A stretch of DNA of 44,156 bases from an uncultured Oscillospiraceae bacterium (GTDB taxonomy: Bacteria; Bacillota; Clostridia; Oscillospirales; Oscillospiraceae), in contig CAJUEC010000017.1 in NCBI GenBank assembly GCA_910585155.1, positions 1 through 44,156 on the forward strand. Reading direction: 5' to 3'. Made by a program: the position numbers and the translations under genes. The notes under the pieces are model-generated. The model was not told the DNA's origin. It saw only the letters and a program-made list of their open reading frames with translations, and made no database searches. Shown here piece after piece: positions 1-7,950 of the stretch (within the stretch, counting starts at the first letter, position 1; each line of letters opens with the position of its first letter).

Positions 1-76
1 TTCAATACCTGTAAGGAATTTTTTAAACCGAACATATTTTGACAGAAAAGTACACATTTCCGCAAAAAACGGCCCC

Positions 77-685
77 TTACGGCGGCGCAGCCGAATCATA
101 GCCCTCCGCCCGGTACCGAAAGGTGGACAGCGCCATCCCGCACTCCTTGGCCGCCTGGGTGCCCGTGATCACCCCCGCCTTCCACCGGCGGTACGCGCTG
201 TGGTAATTGGCCGGGAGGGGCTTGGGCGGCCGGCCGAACCGGGTTCCCTTGGCCTTCGCTGCGGCGATTCCCTCCGCCTGCCGCTGGCGGATGCTGGTGC
301 GCTCGTTCTCCGCCACGAAGGACAGCACCTGGAGCACAACGTCGCTGAGGAACGTGCCCATCAGGTCCCTGCCCCGCCGGGTGTCCAGCAGGGGCATGTC
401 CAGCACCACGATGTCGATGCCCTTTTCCTTGGTCAGAATCCGCCACTGCTCCAAGATTTCCCCGTAGTTCCGCCCCAGACGGTCAATGCTCTTGATGTAG
501 AGCAGATCGTCCTTTTTCAGCTTCCGGACCATGCGTTGGTACTGCGGACGCTCAAAATCCTTGCCGGACTGCTTGTCCACATAGAGGTTTTTCGCGGGAA
601 CGGACTGCTCTTTCATGGCAATCATCTGCCTGTCCTCGTTCTGTTCCCTGGTGCTGACGCGGACGTAGCCGTATACATTGTTCAA
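77..685 (-). CDS. Serine recombinase (resolvase/invertase family)
   Basis: This is a small serine recombinase of about 202 residues that would cut and rejoin DNA through a serine-phosphate intermediate. The N-terminal catalytic domain shows YVRVSTREQ, with the nucleophile at about Ser11, and the arginine-rich motif SIDRLGRNYGEI. A long helix with ENERTSIRQRQAEG leads to a C-terminal helix-turn-helix after the FGRPPK linker. An in-frame ATG exists at 718, but the AAAGGAGG ribosome site lies downstream of it, so I prefer the TTG at 685, 13 nt after that site. This also puts the serine where the family has it (about residue 10). No transposase, inverted-repeat pair or cargo boundary is visible next to it, so it may be a resolvase, an invertase or a remnant of a mobile element. 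The family is certain; the role is not. Confidence 0.85.
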   Translation of the reverse strand: MNNVYGYVRVSTREQNEDRQMIAMKEQSVPAKNLYVDKQSGKDFERPQYQRMVRKLKKDDLLYIKSIDRLGRNYGEILEQWRILTKEKGIDIVVLDMPLLDTRRGRDLMGTFLSDVVLQVLSFVAENERTSIRQRQAEGIAAAKAKGTRFGRPPKPLPANYHSAYRRWKAGVITGTQAAKECGMALSTFRYRAEGYDSAAPP

Positions 686-790
686 AATTGCGACCAGGCC
701 TCCTTTCTGCGCCGACAAATCATATCACATCCCGGCCCGTCGGAGACAGCCTCACAGCCCATTTACCCTCTTTGTGTTGGAAAATGAGGC

Positions 791-824
791 AAAAAATCCT
801 CTGATTTTTGAAAATCAGAGGATT
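791..824 (-). terminator. Rho-independent terminator after groEL paralogue
   Basis: A perfect 14-bp inverted repeat (arms 795-808 and 811-824) is followed on the minus strand by six T residues (791-796). It lies 43 bp past the groEL stop and should end the MATE-groEL transcript before the recombinase gene. Confidence 0.85.
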
Positions 825-866
825 CTTTATTATGGCTGCGGCCCACTCTGCCGCACGGGGCGGCGC

Positions 867-2483
867 TCATCCCTTGCCTCCCGGCCCCTCTCCGCCCCCC
901 GGCGGAGGAGCGGGCTCGGCCACCAGGCTCTCCGCGGTGACCACCACGCAGGACACTGACACGGCGTTCTCCAGCGCGGCGCAGGCCACGTCGGCGGGGT
1001 CGATGATGCCGGCCTCGTACATATCCCGGTACCCCTTGGCCAGCACGTCAAAGCCAACGCTCCCCTCTCCGCCGGCCCGCAGCCGGGCGCACACCACGCG
1101 CCCCTCCACCCCGGCGTTTTCCGCGATCTGGACCACGGGGACCTCCAGGGCGGCGGCCACGATCCCCGCCCCCGTCCGCTCATCCCCCTCCAGCCCGCCG
1201 ACGGCCGCCCGCACCGCCTGGGCCGCCCGCAGGTAGGCCAGACCGCCCCCGGGGAGCACCCCGCTCTTCACCGCCGCCCGGGCGGCGTGGAGCGCGTCCT
1301 CTACGCGCAGCTTCTTCTCCTGGAGCTCCACCTCTGTGGGCGCGCCCACCTTCATCACGCCCACCCCGCCGGACAGGCGGCTGAGCCGCTCCTCCAGCTT
1401 CAGCCTGTCGTAGTCGAACTCCGCCAGGGCCAGCTCGTCCCGCACCTGGGCAATCCGGCTGCGGATGGCCTCCGGACTGCCCTTGCCGCCGATGATCACC
1501 GTGTTCTCGCCGGTGCACACCACCCGGTCCGCCTGGCCCAGCATCTCCAGGGTGGTCTTGCGCAGGGGCATACCCAGCTCCCCGGCAACCACCGTGCCCC
1601 CGGTGACCACGGCGAAGTCCTGGAGCAGCTGCCGGCGGCGGTCCCCAAAGCTGGGGGCCTTGGCGCACACGCAGGAGAATCTCCCCCGCATCCGATTGAC
1701 GATCAGCGCAGCCAGCGGCTCGTTCTCGATCTGATCGGAGATGAGGAACAGCGGCCGCCCCGTCTCCTTCACCCGCTCCATCACCGGCAACAGCTCGTCA
1801 ATGCTGCCAATCTTCTGGTCCGTGATGAGCAGGAAGGGCTTTTCCAGCACCGCCTCCATCCGCCTGGGGTCGGTGACCATGTGGGGCGTCAGGTAGCCCC
1901 GGTCAAACTCCATCCCCTCCACAATCTCGCAGCAGGTCTCCCCGCTGCTGGACTCGTCCAGGCTGATGACGGCGCCGGGGGGCAGCTTTCCCATGGCGTC
2001 GGCGATGAGCGCTCCGATCTCTCCGCTGCCGGAGGACACCGCCGCGATGTGCCGCAGCTCCTCCTCTCCCTGGACGGGGCGGGCCTGCTTCCGGAGCCGG
2101 GCCAGGGCCCAGCCCAGCGCCTTCTCCATGCCGCTCCGCAGCAGCACCGGGCTGGCTCCGGCCTCCACGCAGCGCACCCCCTCCCCGATCATGGCCTGGG
2201 CCAGGACGATGGAGGTGGTGGTGCCGTCCCCCGCCACGTCGTTGGTTTTGCCGGCCACCGAGCGCACCAGCTGCGCCCCCATCCGCTCAAAGGGGTCGCT
2301 GAGGAAAATTTCTCTGGCGATGGTGACGCCGTCGTTGGTGACCAGCGGCGCGCCGAAATGCCGGTCCAGCACCACGTTCCTGCCGCAGGGGCCCAGGGTG
2401 ACCTTTACCACCCCGGCCAGCCGGTCCACCCCCCGCATCAGCGCCCGGCGGGCCTGCGCGCCAAACAAGATTTCATTCTCCAT
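867..2483 (-). CDS. groEL: GroEL-type chaperonin paralogue (Cpn60)
   Basis: This 538-residue group I chaperonin subunit is expected to form an ATP-driven folding chamber in the cytosol. ATP-site features are kept: TNDGVTIA (Asp51), GDGTTT (Asp86), the VEDALHAARAA segment and the LPGGG motif. Three points set it apart from housekeeping GroEL. No groES is next to it. The usual LGPKGRNV reads LGPCGRNV. The C-terminus lacks Gly-Gly-Met repeats and ends in a Pro/Gly-rich PAPPPGGGEGPGGKG. The start at 2483 follows GGAGGAGG at good spacing; an ATG 21 nt upstream lies before that site. It begins 17 bp after the MATE gene, so the two are probably co-transcribed. It is likely a second, specialised copy, but whether the genome has a canonical groESL cannot be seen here. 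Confidence 0.92.
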   Translation of the reverse strand: MENEILFGAQARRALMRGVDRLAGVVKVTLGPCGRNVVLDRHFGAPLVTNDGVTIAREIFLSDPFERMGAQLVRSVAGKTNDVAGDGTTTSIVLAQAMIGEGVRCVEAGASPVLLRSGMEKALGWALARLRKQARPVQGEEELRHIAAVSSGSGEIGALIADAMGKLPPGAVISLDESSSGETCCEIVEGMEFDRGYLTPHMVTDPRRMEAVLEKPFLLITDQKIGSIDELLPVMERVKETGRPLFLISDQIENEPLAALIVNRMRGRFSCVCAKAPSFGDRRRQLLQDFAVVTGGTVVAGELGMPLRKTTLEMLGQADRVVCTGENTVIIGGKGSPEAIRSRIAQVRDELALAEFDYDRLKLEERLSRLSGGVGVMKVGAPTEVELQEKKLRVEDALHAARAAVKSGVLPGGGLAYLRAAQAVRAAVGGLEGDERTGAGIVAAALEVPVVQIAENAGVEGRVVCARLRAGGEGSVGFDVLAKGYRDMYEAGIIDPADVACAALENAVSVSCVVVTAESLVAEPAPPPGGGEGPGGKG

Positions 2484-2500
2484 ATCCGTCCTCCTCCCTC

Positions 2501-3898
2501 TCAATGGACTTCCCCGGCCCCGGCGGGCGCGGCCTGCCGCTCCAGGGCCCTGAGCCGGGCCAGCTCATGGAACAGCATCAGCAGCGCCGCGGCAAAGGTC
2601 AGCACATCCGCCGCCGGCTGCGCCCAGATGACGCCGTCCAGCTGGAACGCCCTGGGCAGGTATAATATCATGGGGATGAGCAGCAGCCCGTTCCGGGACA
2701 GGGCGATCATGCCCGACTTGACGGCCCGCCCGCAGGACTGGAACAGCATATTTGCGATGACCGTCACCGTGGCCAGGGGCAGCACCGCCACATGGGCGCG
2801 GAGAATGCGGCTGCCCACCTCGATCACCGCCGGGTCGTCCCCCCGGAACACCGCGATGATGCCGGGCGCCAGCAAATAGGCGGTCGCGGACAGCGCCGCC
2901 ATGGCGGTCAGGCACACCCGCAGGGAGAACCACAGCCCCTCCTTCACCCGACCGTAGAGCTTCGCGCCGAAGCAGTAGCCGCACATGGGCTGGTAGCCCT
3001 GGCCAAAACCCATGAGCATCATCACCAGGACATTGACAAGCTTGGTTACGATGCCCATACCCGCCAGGGGCGCGTCGCCGTACACCGCCGCGGCGTTGTT
3101 CAGCAGGATGTTGGCCACGCTGAGCAGGCCGTTGCGGAACAGGTCGGGGGCGCCCACCTTGAAAATCTCCCACAGCACCCGCCAGCGCAGGGAAAAGTAC
3201 CTCCACCCCAGCTTCAGCACGCACCTGCCGGACACCATGTGGGAGAAGAGAATCCCAAAGCTGACGATCTGGCTCAGGCTGGTGGCCGCGGCGGCGCCCA
3301 CAATCCCCAGGTCGAACACAAAAATGAGGATGGGGTCCAGAATGCAGTTCACCACCGCGCCGGCCACCGTCCCGATCACGGACAGGCGGACGTTCCCCTC
3401 CTGGCGTACCACGGCGGACAGCACAAAGGTGGCGCTGTAAAAGGGCGTGGCCAGGATGATCCAGAAGGCGTAGTCGCAGGCGTAGGGCAGGATGGTGGGG
3501 GTGGCCCCGCAGATGACCATGATGGGCTCCAGCGCCGCCAGGGAGAACGCGCCGATCACCGTGCCCACCATCACGGACAGGAAAAATGCGGTGGACACGG
3601 TGCGGTTGGCGTCCTCCTCCTGCCGCGCGCCCAGCTGGCGGGCGGCCAGGCTGCCCGCCCCCATGGCCAGCATCAGGGACACCGCCTGAATGATCATCAG
3701 CAGCGGCATGGCCACCCCCGGCGCGGCGGTGGCGCTGGTGCCGATGCTGCCCACGAAATAGGTGTCCGCCAGATTGTACAGCGAGGTGACGATCTGGCTG
3801 CATATGGCGGGCACCGCCATGGACACGATGAGACTCGGGATGGGCTGCGTGGTCATCTTGATATATCTGGCCTGGGGGTCGGAATCTGTGCGTTTCAA
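2501..3898 (-). CDS. MATE family efflux transporter
   Basis: This is a 465-residue multidrug and toxic compound extrusion protein, a cation-coupled antiporter in the inner membrane with about 12 predicted membrane helices. The N-terminal segment (IPSLIVSMAVPAICSQIVTSLYNLADTYFVGSIGTSATAA) matches the conserved first two helices of the MepA/DinF-like branch, and the pseudo-repeat begins near PDLFRNGLLSVANILLNNAA. The start is a TTG at 3898 with AAAGGAG about 13 nt upstream; an ATG at 3856 lacks a ribosome site and would cut the conserved N-terminus. It lies 79 bp beyond the ABC importer operon, separated by a strong hairpin, and runs into the groEL paralogue. Its cargo is unknown; multidrug export or export of an operon product are both possible. 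Confidence 0.9.
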   Translation of the reverse strand: MKRTDSDPQARYIKMTTQPIPSLIVSMAVPAICSQIVTSLYNLADTYFVGSIGTSATAAPGVAMPLLMIIQAVSLMLAMGAGSLAARQLGARQEEDANRTVSTAFFLSVMVGTVIGAFSLAALEPIMVICGATPTILPYACDYAFWIILATPFYSATFVLSAVVRQEGNVRLSVIGTVAGAVVNCILDPILIFVFDLGIVGAAAATSLSQIVSFGILFSHMVSGRCVLKLGWRYFSLRWRVLWEIFKVGAPDLFRNGLLSVANILLNNAAAVYGDAPLAGMGIVTKLVNVLVMMLMGFGQGYQPMCGYCFGAKLYGRVKEGLWFSLRVCLTAMAALSATAYLLAPGIIAVFRGDDPAVIEVGSRILRAHVAVLPLATVTVIANMLFQSCGRAVKSGMIALSRNGLLLIPMILYLPRAFQLDGVIWAQPAADVLTFAAALLMLFHELARLRALERQAAPAGAGEVH

Positions 3899-3926
3899 AC
3901 CGGATACCAGCTCCTTTGCTCCGCGC

Positions 3927-3958
3927 GGGGAGGCGGATGGATCCCCATCCGCCTCCCC
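3927..3958 (-). terminator. Strong hairpin at end of ABC-importer operon
   Basis: A perfect 14-bp GC-rich stem (arms 3927-3940 and 3945-3958, loop ATCC) lies directly after the last importer gene. There is no T tract on either strand, so it may be an mRNA-stabilising 3' end or a partial terminator rather than a full stop before the MATE gene. Confidence 0.55.
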
Positions 3959-3977
3959 ATGTCACGATGTTTTTCCG

Positions 3978-4976
3978 TCAGTCCTCCGGCGGGTTGTGGC
4001 AGGCCAGCAGGTGCCCGCCGCCGGTGTCCCGCAGCGGGGGCATGGTCTGGCTGCACGCCGGGGTGGCATAGCGGCAGCGGGGGTGGAAGGGACAGCCCGG
4101 CGGGGCGTTGATGGGGCTGGGCACCTCCCCCTCCAGCAGGATGCGCCTGCGCTCCCGCTCGGCGTAGTAGTCGGTGGTGGGCACGGCGGACAGCAGCGCC
4201 CGGGTGTACGGGTGGCGGGAGCGCAGGAACAGGTCGTCAGAGTCCAGCACCTCCACCAGGCGGCCCAGGTACATCACGCCGATGCGCCGGGCGATGTGGC
4301 GCACCACCGCCAGGTCGTGGGCCACGAAAATATAGGTCAGCCCCAGCTTCTCCTGGAGGCTCTCAAACAGGTTGATGATCTGGGCCTGGATGGACACGTC
4401 CAGGGCGGACACCGGCTCGTCGCACACGATGAACTCCGGATCGCAGGCCAGGGCCCGGGCAATGCCCAGCCGCTGCCGCTGTCCCCCGGACAGCTCGTGG
4501 GGATAGCGGGTGATCATCTCCCGGCTCAGCCCCACCATCTCGATGAGCTCCACCACCCGGTCCCGGAGCTCGCCGGCGCTGTGGGGCCGCCGGTCGGCGG
4601 CCACCGCCTCCTTCACAATGGTGTACACCGACTCCCGGGGGTCCAGCGAGCCGTAGGGGTCCTGGAAGATCATCTGAAGCCGGCGGCGGTACTGCTTGAA
4701 CTGCTTGGGGGGCATCTGGGCGATGTCCACGCCCCGGTATAGGATTCTGCCCCCGGTTGGCCTGAGCATCCGCAGAACGCACTTGCCGGTGGTGGTCTTG
4801 CCGCAGCCCGACTCCCCCACCAGGCCGAAGGTCTCCCCCTCACGCACCTGGAAGCTCACGTCATCCACCGCCTTGACCTGGGCGTAGACCTTTGAGACCA
4901 ATCCTTTTCTCAGCGGGAAATACATCTTCAGGTTTTCCACCTGGATGATGGGCTCCCGCTTCCCCTCAGCGCTCAT
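3978..4976 (-). CDS. Peptide-type ABC transporter ATP-binding protein (DppF/OppF-like)
   Basis: This is one of the two ATPases of the importer, 332 residues, cytosolic and peripheral to the membrane. It has Walker A GESGCGKT (54-61), signature LSGGQRQR, Walker B FIVCDEP and the C-terminal oligopeptide-transporter region with GCPFHPRCRYATPAC, whose cysteines in this family can hold an Fe-S cluster. The start at 4976 overlaps the previous stop as ATGA, giving translational coupling to the companion ATPase; a longer open frame upstream lies inside that gene. It closes the five-gene importer. The family (PepT/nickel-type) moves dipeptides, oligopeptides, nickel or other small solutes, so the substrate is set by the lipoprotein and is unknown. 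Confidence 0.93.
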   Translation of the reverse strand: MSAEGKREPIIQVENLKMYFPLRKGLVSKVYAQVKAVDDVSFQVREGETFGLVGESGCGKTTTGKCVLRMLRPTGGRILYRGVDIAQMPPKQFKQYRRRLQMIFQDPYGSLDPRESVYTIVKEAVAADRRPHSAGELRDRVVELIEMVGLSREMITRYPHELSGGQRQRLGIARALACDPEFIVCDEPVSALDVSIQAQIINLFESLQEKLGLTYIFVAHDLAVVRHIARRIGVMYLGRLVEVLDSDDLFLRSRHPYTRALLSAVPTTDYYAERERRRILLEGEVPSPINAPPGCPFHPRCRYATPACSQTMPPLRDTGGGHLLACHNPPED

Positions 4977-5971
4977 ATTCTCCCCTCCAAATCCAGGTGG
5001 CACGCGACGCAGTGCTCCTCCCCCTCCGTCCTGCGCAGCGCCGGATAGGGGCTGCTGCGGCACTTGTCACAGGCGTAGGGGCACCGGGGCAGAAACGCGC
5101 AGGCGTCGGGCAGGCCGATCAGCGACGGCGGCGCGCCCTCGATGGGCACCAGCCGGCTGCCCTTCTCCTGCTCCAGCTTGGGCACCGAGTTGAGCAGGCC
5201 GATGGTATAGGGGTGGCGGGGCCTGGTGATCAGCTCCTCCGTGGTACCCGACTCGATGATTTTGCCCGCGTACATCACGTAAATGCGCCTGGTGTGCCGG
5301 GTCACCAGCCCCAGGTTGTGGGTGACCACGATTAGGGAGGTCTTTTTCTCCTCCACCACCCCCTGAAGCAGCTCCATCACCTGGGCCTGGATGGTCACGT
5401 CCAGGGCGGTGGTGGGCTCATCGGCCACAATGAGCTTGGAGCCGCAGGCCACCGCGATGGCGATGAGGATGCGCTGGCGCATTCCGCCGGACAGCTCGAA
5501 GGGGTAGTTCTCCATACGGCGCTCCGGCTCGGGGATGGCCACGTCCCGCAGGGCCTGCACTCCCAGCTCCCACGCCTCCTTCCGGCCGCACTTCTTGTGC
5601 CTGCGGATCACCTCGGTGAGCTGGTTGCCCACGGTGTACACCGGGTTGAGGGCGGTCATGGGCTCCTGGAAGATGAAGGCGATCCCCGCCCCCCGCACGG
5701 CCTGCATCTGGGGGGATTTGGCGTCGTACTCCATCAGGTTCTCCCCGTCCAGCCACACCTCTCCCCCCAGGATCTTCCCCGGCGGGGACTGGATCAGCTT
5801 GACCATGGACATCTGGGTCACGGACTTGCCGCAGCCCGACTCGCCCACAATGGCGATGATCTCCTGCCTGTCCACGTGGAAGGAGACGCCGTCCACCGCC
5901 TTCACCTCGCCGGCGGCGGTAAAAAAGGAGGTTCTCAGATTTTTGACCTCAAGCAGCCTTTCACCCATCAC
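4973..5971 (-). CDS. Peptide-type ABC transporter ATP-binding protein (DppD/OppD-like)
   Basis: This is the second ATPase of the importer, 332 residues. Walker A is GESGCGKS (43-50), the Q-loop is FIFQEPMTALNP, the signature is LSGGMRQR and Walker B is LIVADEPTTALD. The C-terminal part carries GLPDACAFLPRCPYACDKC, the cysteine-rich oligopeptide-transporter extension. It pairs with the DppF-like protein to drive import. Its start overlaps the stop of the second permease by 4 nt (ATGA) and its stop overlaps the next start the same way, so all three are translated as a coupled block. Assignment to the D-type subunit rests on the GMRQR signature and gene order. Confidence 0.93.
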   Translation of the reverse strand: MMGERLLEVKNLRTSFFTAAGEVKAVDGVSFHVDRQEIIAIVGESGCGKSVTQMSMVKLIQSPPGKILGGEVWLDGENLMEYDAKSPQMQAVRGAGIAFIFQEPMTALNPVYTVGNQLTEVIRRHKKCGRKEAWELGVQALRDVAIPEPERRMENYPFELSGGMRQRILIAIAVACGSKLIVADEPTTALDVTIQAQVMELLQGVVEEKKTSLIVVTHNLGLVTRHTRRIYVMYAGKIIESGTTEELITRPRHPYTIGLLNSVPKLEQEKGSRLVPIEGAPPSLIGLPDACAFLPRCPYACDKCRSSPYPALRRTEGEEHCVACHLDLEGRI

Positions 5972-6885
5972 AGCTTCCCCCTCAATCTCGGGTCCAGCGC
6001 GTCCCGCAGGCCGTCGCCGATGATGTTCAGCGTGATGATCAGCAGCATCAGCGCCACGCCGGGCACAATGGCGGGCAGCGGCTTGAACATCAGGTAGTTG
6101 TAGCCCTCGGAGATCATGGTGCCCCAGGCCGGGGTGGGGGCGGTGATGCCGATGCCCAGATAGGCCAGGCCGGACTCGATCATCACGGCGGAGCCCACGC
6201 TGCCGGTGAACATGACGATGAGGGTGGGAAAGGCGTTGGGCAGCAGGTGCTTGAGCATGATCTCAAATTTGTTCTGCCCGATGAGCTCAGCCGCCGCCAC
6301 ATAGTCGTTCTCCCGCAGGGAGAGCACCTGGCCGTACAGCATCCGCACGTAGCCGGGCAGGGCGGATATCCCGATGATGACGCTCACCGAGAGGATGGAC
6401 CCGCCGAAGATGGCCACCAGGCACATGGTGAGGATCAGACCCGGGATGGACAGCTGGGCGTCCACCGAGCGCATGATCAGCCCGCTGACAAATCCGCCGG
6501 AATACCCGGCGATCAGCCCCAGAATGGAACCCGCCACCAGCGCGATCACACTGGAGAGCAGGCCGGTGCAGAAGGAGATGCGGGCGCCGTAAATGGTGCG
6601 GGTGAGCAGGTCCCGCCCCAGGCCGTCCATGCCCAGGGGATGGGCGGCGGACGGCCCCTCCAGCGCGTGGGCCAGCGACTGCTCATAGGGGGAGTAGGGC
6701 GTAAGCAGGGGGCCGAACACGGCCGCGAAGGCGAATAGGACCAAAAAGGCGAAGCAGGCCTTGGACAGGGCTCCGCGCCCCAAAAACACCCGCCAGAACT
6801 GTCTGCGGGAGGCGCGCCTGCGCTCCTTTTCCTGCCGGGCGATCATCTCGTCCAGCGTCAACTCTTTTTCAGTGATTTCACTCAT
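5968..6885 (-). CDS. Peptide-type ABC transporter permease (DppC/OppC-like)
   Basis: This inner-membrane permease has 305 residues. The cytosolic N-terminus (to about residue 40) precedes a first helix and the PYSPYEQSLAHALEGPSAAHPLGMDGLGRDLLTR segment, a hallmark of DppC/OppC proteins. The BPD transmembrane domain contains the EAA-type loop (about ENDYVAAAELIGQNKFEIMLKHLLPN), which contacts the ATPases. It starts just 4 bp after the first permease, with AGGAG upstream in the sequence AGGAGATAACGCTATG, and ends with an ATGA overlap into the first ATPase gene. It forms the translocation pore together with the DppB-like subunit. Confidence 0.93.
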   Translation of the reverse strand: MSEITEKELTLDEMIARQEKERRRASRRQFWRVFLGRGALSKACFAFLVLFAFAAVFGPLLTPYSPYEQSLAHALEGPSAAHPLGMDGLGRDLLTRTIYGARISFCTGLLSSVIALVAGSILGLIAGYSGGFVSGLIMRSVDAQLSIPGLILTMCLVAIFGGSILSVSVIIGISALPGYVRMLYGQVLSLRENDYVAAAELIGQNKFEIMLKHLLPNAFPTLIVMFTGSVGSAVMIESGLAYLGIGITAPTPAWGTMISEGYNYLMFKPLPAIVPGVALMLLIITLNIIGDGLRDALDPRLRGKL

Positions 6886-6889
6886 AGCG

Positions 6890-7840
6890 TTATCTCCTGG
6901 TCATTCGAATGCGCGGATCGATAAAGCCATAGGCGATATCCACCGCCAGGTTTGCCGCAACGGTGAACAGGGCGATGAGCAGCGTACAGTTCTGCACAAT
7001 CATGTAGTCCCGGTTGTTCAGCGCCGTGGTCAGCAGGGTGCCCAGGCCGGGGATGTTGAACAGCTGCTCCACCAGCAGCGACCCGCCGATGACCACGCGC
7101 ACCTGCATCCCGATGATGGTGATGACCGGGATCAGCGCGTTTTTCAGCGCGTGCTTGTACACCACGCTGCCCTCGGGCAGGCCGTTGGCCCGGGCGGTGC
7201 GGATATAGTCCTGGTTGATGGAATCCAGCACGTTGGTGCGGGTCTGGCGGCAGATGCCGGCGGACATCCCCAGAAAGATGCAGCTCACCGGCAGGATGGC
7301 GTGGTACACAAAATCGCCGAAGTCCTTGGTGGGCGGGGTGTAGCCCTGTATGGGCAGCAGCTCCAGCTGCACCGCAAAGACCAATATGCCCAGAATGCCC
7401 AGCCAAAACACCGGCATTCCCATAATCATCGTCATGAAGAAGGTGATCCCCTGGTCCGCCAGCCTGCCCCGCTTGACCGCGCAGACCACCCCGCACAGGA
7501 TGCCGATGGGAATGCCCAGGAGCAGGGCGAACACGCCGATGTTCACCGTCCTGGGCAGGCGCTCGGCGATCATGTCCGCCACGGGGCGCTTATAGATCAC
7601 CGACCGCCCCAGATCCCCCCGAAACAGGTTGCGCAGCCACAGGAGGTACTGGGTCAGGATGGGCTTGTCCAGGTTCATCTCCTCCCGCAGGGCCTGCACG
7701 TCCTCCTCGGACGCCTCGTACCCCAGGGCCAGCCGGGCGGGGTCGCCGGGCATGATCTGGAGCAGGGAAAAGGAAAACAGCGACACCAGGAACACGATGA
7801 GCAGGGAGATCAGGATTCGCTTCAAGATATAAGTTTTCAT
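6890..7840 (-). CDS. Peptide-type ABC transporter permease (DppB/OppB-like)
   Basis: This inner-membrane permease has 316 residues and about six helices. The N-terminus MKTYILKRILISLLIVFLVS and the periplasm-facing segment (MPGDPARLALG, then LDKPILTQYLLWLRNLFRGDLGRS) are typical of DppB/OppB. The C-terminal GGSLLVEQLFNIPGLG and IDPRIR motifs also match. It lies 110 bp after the binding-protein gene, and that gap holds a long hairpin. The start at 7840 is preceded by AGGGAAGC. It pairs with the DppC-like permease. Confidence 0.93.
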   Translation of the reverse strand: MKTYILKRILISLLIVFLVSLFSFSLLQIMPGDPARLALGYEASEEDVQALREEMNLDKPILTQYLLWLRNLFRGDLGRSVIYKRPVADMIAERLPRTVNIGVFALLLGIPIGILCGVVCAVKRGRLADQGITFFMTMIMGMPVFWLGILGILVFAVQLELLPIQGYTPPTKDFGDFVYHAILPVSCIFLGMSAGICRQTRTNVLDSINQDYIRTARANGLPEGSVVYKHALKNALIPVITIIGMQVRVVIGGSLLVEQLFNIPGLGTLLTTALNNRDYMIVQNCTLLIALFTVAANLAVDIAYGFIDPRIRMTRR

Positions 7841-7871
7841 TTGCTTCCCTCATATTCGGAGCTGATTTCGC

Positions 7872-7921
7872 CGCGCCCCCGCACCTGCGCCCGCACGGCT
7901 GGCTGCAAGGGCGGGGGCGCG
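7872..7921 (-). other. Intercistronic hairpin between binding protein and permease genes
   Basis: An 11-bp perfect GC stem (7872-7882 with 7911-7921) encloses a 28-nt loop in the 110-bp gap after the binding-protein gene. Such hairpins commonly stabilise the upstream mRNA so that the binding protein is made in excess over the permeases; that role is inferred here. Confidence 0.5.
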
Positions 7922-7950
7922 CGTTTTGTCTCAATCACCCGATGGGCCGC

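Noticed and set aside
1287..2879. Long plus-strand frame over groEL
   Set aside because: Antisense shadow of the chaperonin gene with His/Pro/Gln-rich composition and no recognisable domain.
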